5,650 nucleotides of DNA from Myxococcales bacterium (lineage in GTDB: Bacteria > Myxococcota > Polyangia > Fen-1088), in NCBI GenBank assembly GCA_003159055.1, contig PMLH01000177.1:215-5864 (forward strand), in the 5' to 3' direction. The position numbers and the translations under genes were made by a program. The notes beneath the pieces are model-generated. The model was not told the DNA's origin. It was given only the letters and a program-made list of their open reading frames with translations, and searched no databases. Below, in pieces: positions 1 to 4,081 of this stretch; position 1 is the stretch's first letter; each line of letters opens with the position of its first letter.

Positions 1-1
1 G

Positions 2-646
2 CGCCTTCTTGAAGGGCTGCCAACCGCCGTGCGCCTGGTACACCGACAACTTGCGAATGTCGGGCACACCGAGGTTGCGGGTGACGATTTTCTCACCGGG
101 CGTGGAATGAAAAGCCGCGCGCGCATCAATGGGAGTAAACTCCGGTCCTTCCGTCGCCTCGGCAGCGGGCTTGCCGCGAAGCTCGTCTATGAGCGCATCC
201 AGGTTCCGGGCGCCAAGGCCGCGGTAGCGCGTTCCGTCGGTCACCACCGAAGCACCGTGAGCGCAACCGATGAGGTCGTCGTCCTCGTCGAGGCTGAACA
301 GGCCGTCGTCCGTGCTTTGTCCAGCACGGATGCCCAGGCGCTTGTGCACGTGATCGAGGGCGTCGTACCCCGCGCGGGCCACGCAGCCGAGGTTGCTACA
401 CACGTGTAACCGATGCCGCGCAGGCGGATGCCGGCGGAACATCGTGTAGAAGGTCACCACACCAAAGACGTGAGCCACCGGCAAATCGAGCAGACGGGCC
501 ACGTGCTCGATCGCCTCGTCAGAAAGATGACCAATCTCGTCCTGAACGAGGTGAAGCACCGGGATCAACGCTGCTTGCGCGTTGGGATAGCGCCCCCGAA
601 CCCGGCTTACCGACTGTAGCGTTTGCGATGAAAGATCGATGGCCAT
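2..646 (-). CDS. nuoE: NADH dehydrogenase NuoE–NuoF fusion, 3' end beyond the window
   Basis: The first 215 codons are visible and contain no stop. Residues 1-158 form the thioredoxin-like [2Fe-2S] subunit of respiratory complex I (NuoE/Nqo2, 24-kDa family), which accepts electrons beside the NADH/FMN subunit. Landmarks are ALIPVLHLVQDEIGHLS (26-42), VFGVVTFYTMF (60-70) and the Cys pair HVCSNLGCV (C83, C88). After a linker (about 159-184), residues 185-215 (EKIVTRNLG..., YQAHGGWQPFKKA) match the N-terminal start of NuoF (51-kDa, FMN/NADH subunit). No ATG lies in the linker, so the two appear to be one polypeptide. Of the second Cys pair (C-x3-C in the family) only C128 is present; the earlier position is D124. 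ATG 646 is the first start after an in-frame TAG at 680-682; the Shine-Dalgarno is weak. NuoE is certain; the fusion is strongly supported but the NuoF part is cut by the window edge. It could serve complex I or a related NADH-linked diaphorase module. Confidence 0.88.
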   Translation of the reverse strand, partial: MAIDLSSQTLQSVSRVRGRYPNAQAALIPVLHLVQDEIGHLSDEAIEHVARLLDLPVAHVFGVVTFYTMFRRHPPARHRLHVCSNLGCVARAGYDALDHVHKRLGIRAGQSTDDGLFSLDEDDDLIGCAHGASVVTDGTRYRGLGARNLDALIDELRGKPAAEATEGPEFTPIDARAAFHSTPGEKIVTRNLGVPDIRKLSVYQAHGGWQPFKKA

Positions 647-660
647 CAGCCTAGGCCTGC

Positions 661-689
661 ACTTTGAGTTGTGAAAAGCCTAACGTCAA
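661..689 (-). promoter_or_regulatory. Possible promoter for the nuoEF-type gene
   Basis: On the minus strand TTGACG (684-689) matches five of six bases of a sigma-70 -35 box. Seventeen bases further on, CAAAGT (661-666) is only a poor -10 box (three of six). It lies 15 bases before the ATG at 646 and in the only gap available for a promoter, but the -10 is weak, so this is a tentative call. Confidence 0.25.
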
Positions 690-714
690 CCTCTGGCTGA
701 CACAAAACCAAACC

Positions 715-749
715 CTATGGTCGGTGCGGCAGACCCGTGCTATGGTTGG
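715..749 (+). promoter_or_regulatory. Direct repeats with extended -10 box upstream of crcB
   Basis: CTATGGTCGG (715-724) and CTATGGTTGG (740-749) are near-identical 10-mers whose starts are 25 bases apart. The second contains TGC-TATGGT (738-746), which reads as an extended -10 element (TGn plus TATNNT-like), with only a weak -35 at about 718-723. Transcription would start near 753, about 12 bases before the crcB ATG at 765. The repeats could instead be a regulator site between the two divergent genes. Confidence 0.3.
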
Positions 750-764
750 CCTCGCTTCTAGACG

Positions 765-1148
765 ATGGTTAAGTTGTTTTGGATTTGCATGGCTGGCGCC
801 CTCGGAACCGGCGCACGCTACCTGGTTGGCCTCTGGGCATATGATCGGCTCGGCAAGGCGATTCCGTACGGCACGTTGCTGGTCAACGTGGTTGGCTGCT
901 TCCTCATCGGCTTGGTGATGCAGCTTTCGTTGCGGACCGTAGCCATCCCGCCCGCACTCCGGCTGACACTCACGACCGGATTCATCGGGGGACTGACCAC
1001 CTACTCCAGCTTCAACTACGACGTCAGCCGATACCTGCAGTCGGGCGCCTACGCAACCGCGGGCCTCTACTTTTGCCTCACCGTGATTCTCTGCCTGGCC
1101 GCGGGCTCGCTCGGCGTCATCCTCGCTAGCTCACTGTGCTCGAATTGA
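765..1148 (+). CDS. crcB: CrcB/Fluc fluoride channel
   Basis: This 127-residue protein has the size and four hydrophobic helices of the CrcB/Fluc family (about 3-24, 35-57, 66-88, 97-123). These proteins work as dual-topology dimers in the inner membrane and let toxic fluoride leave the cytoplasm. Family motifs are in order: GALGTGARY (11-19), GTLLVNVVG (36-44, with pore-lining N41) and TTGFIGGLTTYSSF (70-83). The family's phenylalanine box (TFSTF) reads TYSSF here, so its first Phe is Y80 while F83 is kept. The start is fixed: an in-frame TAG sits at 759-761, two codons before ATG 765, and no other start is possible. There is no clear Shine-Dalgarno. It is divergent from the nuoEF gene and stands alone. 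I see no fluoride riboswitch in front of it. The family assignment is secure; fluoride export is known for the family, not shown here. Confidence 0.95.
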   Translation: MVKLFWICMAGALGTGARYLVGLWAYDRLGKAIPYGTLLVNVVGCFLIGLVMQLSLRTVAIPPALRLTLTTGFIGGLTTYSSFNYDVSRYLQSGAYATAGLYFCLTVILCLAAGSLGVILASSLCSN

Positions 1149-1150
1149 TT

Positions 1151-1166
1151 CGTCGGTTTTCCGACG
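1151..1166. terminator. Small hairpin after crcB, possible terminator
   Basis: CGTCGG-TTTT-CCGACG is a perfect 6-bp stem with a four-base loop, starting two bases after the crcB stop codon. No T-run follows, so it is not a canonical intrinsic terminator. The next 50 bases are rich in C and A and poor in G, as expected of a Rho loading region, so Rho-dependent ending of the crcB transcript is plausible. Confidence 0.4.
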
Positions 1167-1485
1167 GTGCTCACCCCCGGGACAACAACAAAAACCAGCA
1201 ACACCCAGCAACAACCACCGCCGCGCGTTCGTCGCGAGTCCTGGCGATATTCGCTCACTTTGCGGAAAGCAAAGCGCAAACGCCGAATCCGGTAGTACAA
1301 TCTGCCTCCGCGACTGCGCGACCGCCACCCATGTGAAACACCGCAGATCAGGCATGCCGAAAAGACCAGCACGCCGAGAGCGAAAAGGGCCGAAGGTCGT
1401 TCGTGCCAGGGCGACTGTTTCTTCGCCAAGAAGCAATGAGCGGAGCTTCAGGGCGCGCAGCGTTCCGCCGATTACCTGCGGGAGA
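1167..1485. other. Non-coding gap between crcB and the regulator gene
   Basis: About 320 bases without a convincing gene. From 1171 to about 1222 it is A/C-rich and G-poor and holds two copies of CCAGCAACA (1195-1203, 1205-1213) starting 10 bases apart. A hairpin CTTTGC-GGAAA-GCAAAG lies at 1258-1274. A -10-like box lies at 1296-1301. The regulator's frame stays open through 1333-1485, but that part is rich in AGA, AGG and A-ending codons, unlike the G/C-ending codons of the gene proper, so I treat it as leader rather than protein. Confidence 0.5.
1258..1301 (+). promoter_or_regulatory. Possible promoter and operator of the NtrC-type regulator
   Basis: TACAAT at 1296-1301 matches five of six bases of a -10 box, but the sequence 17 bases before it (1273-1278) is not -35-like. 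Just upstream are nested inverted repeats: CTTTGC/GCAAAG (1258-1263, 1269-1274) and TTTGCG/CGCAAA (1259-1264, 1275-1280). They cover the -35 region, a usual place for an activator or repressor site. Start of transcription would be near 1308, giving a leader of about 180 bases to ATG 1486. Confidence 0.3.
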
Positions 1486-2811
1486 ATGCAGATTCGGATT
1501 CTCCTTGTCGACGACGACAGAACCACCCGGGAAGCACTCTCGCGTGTGGTGGCCTCGCTTGGCTACGAATACGTTGCCGCGGAAACCGTGACGCGTGCGC
1601 TGGACGCACTTTCGTCCAAGCCTTTCGAGCTGTGCATGGTCTCGCTCGGGCTGCCCGTCGACACCATCCGCAACGTTGTCGCCTCCGCGCACGCGCGAAA
1701 AAGCGCGATTCCGATCGTGGTTCGGGCCGCGCAGGGTACTGTGAGAGAGATCGTCTCGGCGTTTCGAATGGGGGCCGTGGACTTCATCCCGCGGGCGTTC
1801 CACGACGAGGTTTGCGGCGAGGTCATCGAGCGTGCCTTGGCCGAGCGTGGACGTGGCGTCGCCCCCCTGCGAACCAGCGGCGCGACCCTGGTCGGAGAAC
1901 ACCCGGCCATGCACGTCGTGCTCGAACGCGTGGATCAGGTTGCCCATTCTGACGCCAGCGTGCTCATCCGCGGCGAGGATGGTACGGGCAAGGAAGTCGT
2001 GGCGCGTCTGATCCATGCCTGCGGCACGCGCCGCAGTGGACCGTTCGTCGCCGTCCGCTTGGCGGCGGGCGACGCCAAGCTGACCGCAACCGACATGTTC
2101 GGCAGCCAGCACACCTCGGCCAAGGGCCCTTCGGTATCCAGCATCGGCAAGCTGCAAGAGGCCGAACACGGCACCTTGTTTGTCGACGAGATCGCGAATC
2201 TTCCACGCGAGCTTCAAGTGGGACTTCTGCGGCTGGTGCGGGATCCGGCCAGCCGAAGCCGCACCGACGTGCGCATCGTCGCCGCCACCACGAAGAACCT
2301 CCAACAATCGGTGCGCGAGGGCGCGTTCATCGAGGACCTCTACTACCGCCTCAACATCATTCCGATCGAGATTCCGCCGCTTCGAGAACGGCTGGAAGAC
2401 GTCCCGATTCTCGTCGAGCATTTCCGACGCTCGGCCAACGCGTTCCGCGGCCGCGAGACGCCGCCGTTCCCGCCGGATGTACTGGTTCACCTCGGCGAAT
2501 TTCCATGGCCGGGCAACGTCCGCCAACTGGAAACCGTCGTCGCCAACCTAGTCATCGCGGCCAAGGATCGCGGGGTCACAGTGTGCGACCTGCCCGCCAG
2601 TTTGCGTACAGACGTGAAGTCGCTCGGACAGGCAATCGTCGATCTGCCTCCTCACGGGGTCGATCTGCGCATGCTGCTGACCCAGCTCGAAGATCGATTG
2701 ATCGGGCAAGCGCTCGAACGAACCGGCGGAAACAAGAATCGCGCCGCCGAGCTTCTGGGCATGAATCGGACCACGCTGGTTGAGAAGTTGCGCCGCAGAA
2801 CCGTGGCCTAA
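1486..2811 (+). CDS. NtrC-family regulator with degenerate receiver and no GAFTGA loop
   Basis: This 441-residue protein has the order and length of an NtrC-type response regulator: receiver (1-120), AAA+ ATPase (about 135-365) and Fis-type helix-turn-helix (about 402-438, ending NRAAELLGMNRTTLVEKLRRR). Walker A GEDGTGKE (163-170) and Walker B TLFVDE (230-235) are intact, as are the LPPLRER-like and WPGNVRQLE motifs. Key positions are altered. The receiver keeps acidic D9-D11 but has Ser53 where the phosphorylated Asp belongs, Arg80 for the conserved Thr/Ser and Arg103 for the conserved Lys. The GAFTGA loop that touches sigma-54 reads TSAKGP (210-215). In the FREDLYYRL segment the first arginine is I282. 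It therefore should bind DNA and perhaps ATP, but probably is not phosphorylated or able to open sigma-54 promoters. The open frame reaches GTG 1333, but MQIRILLVDDD is a typical receiver start. GGAG sits only one base before ATG 1486, so the start is uncertain. No histidine kinase is adjacent. Confidence 0.88.
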   Translation: MQIRILLVDDDRTTREALSRVVASLGYEYVAAETVTRALDALSSKPFELCMVSLGLPVDTIRNVVASAHARKSAIPIVVRAAQGTVREIVSAFRMGAVDFIPRAFHDEVCGEVIERALAERGRGVAPLRTSGATLVGEHPAMHVVLERVDQVAHSDASVLIRGEDGTGKEVVARLIHACGTRRSGPFVAVRLAAGDAKLTATDMFGSQHTSAKGPSVSSIGKLQEAEHGTLFVDEIANLPRELQVGLLRLVRDPASRSRTDVRIVAATTKNLQQSVREGAFIEDLYYRLNIIPIEIPPLRERLEDVPILVEHFRRSANAFRGRETPPFPPDVLVHLGEFPWPGNVRQLETVVANLVIAAKDRGVTVCDLPASLRTDVKSLGQAIVDLPPHGVDLRMLLTQLEDRLIGQALERTGGNKNRAAELLGMNRTTLVEKLRRRTVA

Positions 2812-2828
2812 ACACCGACAGATGCAAT

Positions 2829-2908
2829 CGTCATCGGCGCCACGTTTTCTACCCTTGTCGTCAGTGGGTTGACGGTAGGGTTCCTTCCCTGACGTCATTC
2901 GGCTGACG
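2829..2908. promoter_or_regulatory. Array of three enhancer-like inverted repeats (CGTCA-N6-TGACG)
   Basis: Two exact copies of CGTCA-N6-TGACG lie at 2859-2874 and 2893-2908. A degenerate third, CGTCA-N6-CCACG, lies at 2829-2844. Centres are 30 and 34 bases apart, about three helical turns. The right-hand site also forms the palindrome TGACGTCA (2890-2897). They sit about 160, 130 and 95 bases before the predicted sigma-54 start site (2996), the usual range for upstream activator sequences of enhancer-binding proteins. Which protein binds is unknown; the Fis-type HTH regulator encoded just upstream is the obvious candidate. Confidence 0.6.
2851..2881 (+). terminator. Imperfect stem-loop, alternative terminator of the regulator gene
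   Basis: ACCCT...CGTCA (2851-2863) pairs with TGACG...AGGGT (2870-2881) around a six-base loop, with a three-against-two bulge inside the stem. It lies 40 bases after the regulator's stop and is followed by TCCTTCCCT, a poor T-run. It may end the regulator transcript, but the CGTCA-N6-TGACG core recurs at 2893-2908, so a DNA-binding role explains it at least as well. Confidence 0.3.
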
Positions 2909-2969
2909 ATCTCGACGATCGCGAGACATGGCTTCCAGCAACTTGGCCCAGTTAGAAGATCCATTTTCC

Positions 2970-2985
2970 TGGCACGGGTGGTGCA
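2970..2985 (+). promoter_or_regulatory. Sigma-54 (-24/-12) promoter of the sigma-factor gene
   Basis: TGGCACG-GGTG-GTGCA fits the RpoN consensus TGGCACG-N4-TTGCA with one mismatch. The invariant GG (2971-2972) and GC (2983-2984) are ten bases apart as required. Counting from the -24 and -12 positions gives a start of transcription at 2996. The sigma-factor ATG is at 2998, so the mRNA would be practically leaderless, and indeed no Shine-Dalgarno is present. Upstream repeats at 2829-2908 look like the matching enhancer. Confidence 0.8.
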
Positions 2986-2997
2986 AACCGCTCCCGC

Positions 2998-3801
2998 ATG
3001 CCTAAAGCGAAGCGAACTCGGGTTGGAAAGCAACGGCGGCCGGTAGCACACAGCACACCGAAAAAGCCCACACGAGCACGCAAGCTTTCGGCCAAGGCGC
3101 TGGCAGCGCGACGAAGCGAGTACGCAGCGAAGTTTTTCCCGTACATCGAGAAGGTCGCGCGCAGACTCGCCCGTCGGCTTCCCGCGCACGTCGAGATCGA
3201 CGACCTGGTTTCGGCAGGCGTGATTGGCCTGATGGAAGCTGCCGAGCGTTTTGATCCGAAGCGCGTCGATCGCTTCGAAGCTTTCGCCGAGTTCCGCATC
3301 CGCGGCGCCATGCTCGACGATCTGCGAGCGCGCGACACGCTTTCGCGCGATATGCGACGTCTCTCGAACGAGTTGCGGGAGGCCACCCGCAAGCTGGAAT
3401 CGCAGCTTGGCCGGTCGCCCGATCAAGGCGAACTGGCTGAGACGCTCGGCCTCCGAGTCGACGAGCTCTACACGCGCCAACAGAAGTTGTCAGGCTCTTC
3501 CGTGGTCGGCATCGACGACGCTGGTCCCGATTTCCTCGAACGTACGAGCGACGCCAATTCTCCCGATCCATTCGAGCTTACCGCGCATCGGGAAACCTTG
3601 GCCCACCTGGTCTCTGGCATCGACGATCTGCCTGAGAAGATGCAACAGGTCCTTTCGCTCTACTACTGCGAGAACATGAACTTGAAGGAAATCGGCGAGA
3701 TCCTGGGCGTCACCGAGTCGCGCGTCTGCCAGATCCACGGCGAGGCAACCCGCCGCCTGCGCGAAACGCTGTCCGACATCGAGGACGCCGTCGCCGCGTA
3801 A
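2998..3801 (+). CDS. FliA/WhiG-family (sigma-28 type) RNA polymerase sigma factor
   Basis: This 267-residue protein directs RNA polymerase to a dedicated promoter class. Region 2 has EIDDLVSAGVIGLMEAAERFDP (split as 66-75 and 76-87) and FEAFAEFRIRGAML (93-106), the hallmark of the FliA/WhiG/SigB group. Region 3 (about 114-160) contains LGRSPDQGELAETLG, and region 4 (about 211-256) contains LPEKMQQVLSLYY and the helix-turn-helix LKEIGEILGVTESRVCQIH. The FliA group usually has about 240 residues; the excess is an N-terminal tail (1-36) packed with Lys and Arg. ATG 2998 is the only choice: an in-frame TAG lies at 2953-2955 and no ATG, GTG or TTG follows before region 2. It is preceded by a sigma-54 promoter and followed after 76 bases by a FlgM-like antagonist, as expected for this family. 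The family is certain; whether it controls flagella, sporulation-like or other genes cannot be told from the window. Confidence 0.95.
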   Translation: MPKAKRTRVGKQRRPVAHSTPKKPTRARKLSAKALAARRSEYAAKFFPYIEKVARRLARRLPAHVEIDDLVSAGVIGLMEAAERFDPKRVDRFEAFAEFRIRGAMLDDLRARDTLSRDMRRLSNELREATRKLESQLGRSPDQGELAETLGLRVDELYTRQQKLSGSSVVGIDDAGPDFLERTSDANSPDPFELTAHRETLAHLVSGIDDLPEKMQQVLSLYYCENMNLKEIGEILGVTESRVCQIHGEATRRLRETLSDIEDAVAA

Positions 3802-3846
3802 GTCGAGCCAAGTCACTGAAATCGTTGCCCCATAAAGAAAGTGAAG

Positions 3847-3863
3847 AAACCTCCTTAAGGTTT
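3847..3863. other. Hairpin containing an anti-Shine-Dalgarno-like sequence
   Basis: AAACCT-CCTTA-AGGTTT is a perfect 6-bp stem with a five-base loop in the gap between the sigma-factor and anti-sigma genes. It contains ACCTCCTTA (3849-3857), identical to the 3' tail of typical bacterial 16S rRNA, and the palindrome CCTTAAGG (3853-3860). In mRNA the AAGG would be paired, and the hairpin overlaps the predicted -35 of the next promoter. The role is unknown. Confidence 0.35.
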
Positions 3864-3881
3864 GCTCGCTGGGGCCGATGT
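3856..3881 (+). promoter_or_regulatory. Possible sigma-28-type promoter of the FlgM-like gene
   Basis: TAAGGTTT (3856-3863) and GCCGATGT (3874-3881) resemble the enteric FliA consensus TAAAGTTT-N11-GCCGATAA with seven of eight and six of eight matches, spaced 10 instead of 11 bases. The start of transcription would be about 3888, just before the in-frame ATG at 3890. In that case translation would begin at the second Met of the gene. The promoter preference of the local sigma factor is unknown, so this rests on similarity to the enterobacterial box. Confidence 0.35.
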
Positions 3882-4081
3882 CGGAATACATGGCAGCATC
3901 AACTGATCTCCAGCTCCGCAAGGGCCCTCGGAACGCGCCCCTCGGCGAACATGCAGAGTCGGTTTCCCGACACATGCGGGTCCGGGCACTACGACGGCAG
4001 GTTGAGGAAGGCACGTACAAGGTCAACCCGCAACGCCTCGCGCTCAGGATTTTGGCGAAAGCGCTCCGCGATCAAACCTGA
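3878..4081 (+). CDS. flgM: FlgM-like anti-sigma-28 factor
   Basis: This small, charged 67-residue protein has no membrane segment. Its C-terminal half (33-64: MRVRALRRQVEEGTYKVN followed by PQRLALRILAKAL) carries the FlgM signature, a helix, then G-x-Y-x-V-[DN], then an amphipathic helix I/L-A-x-x-I/L-L. In FlgM this part wraps around FliA-type sigma factors and keeps them off RNA polymerase. FlgM proteins are commonly near 100 residues, so this one is short at its N-terminus, the unstructured part. It follows the FliA-type gene on the same strand, which strongly supports a sigma/anti-sigma pair. ATG 3878 is the first start after the in-frame TGA at 3842-3844; ATG 3890 (63 residues) is an alternative that would fit the promoter proposed at 3856-3881. 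Its last 38 bases overlap the 3' end of the convergent DUF763 gene. Confidence 0.82.
   Translation: MSEYMAASTDLQLRKGPRNAPLGEHAESVSRHMRVRALRRQVEEGTYKVNPQRLALRILAKALRDQT

Noticed and set aside
29..619. Plus-strand open frames at 29-409 and 413-619
   Set aside because: They are antisense to the recognisable NuoE domain and have no motifs.
647..764. Fluoride riboswitch upstream of crcB
   Set aside because: I could not find the conserved pseudoknot and loop sequences, and the predicted leader is too short.
1242..1255. Sigma-54-like sequence TGGC...CGCT before the regulator
   Set aside because: GG and GC are eight bases apart rather than ten, and the -12 element does not match.
1333..1485. N-terminal extension of the regulator from GTG 1333 or ATG 1354
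   Set aside because: Codon use is unlike the gene, the sequence is Arg-rich without motif, and MQIRILLVDDD at 1486 is a typical receiver start. It is kept only as a possibility.
1348..2526. Long minus-strand open frame (392 codons) opposite the NtrC-type regulator
   Set aside because: The plus strand encodes a clear receiver/AAA+ protein over the same bases. The antisense product is low-complexity with no recognisable motif, as expected in GC-rich DNA.
2548..3480. Minus-strand open frame (310 codons) covering the sigma-54 promoter region and sigma-factor start
   Set aside because: It is opposite two recognisable genes and a regulatory gap, and shows no family motif.
3834..3857. Minus-strand microgene behind a perfect Shine-Dalgarno (TAAGGAGGT)
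   Set aside because: The ATG is 16 bases away and the frame has only six codons before a stop.
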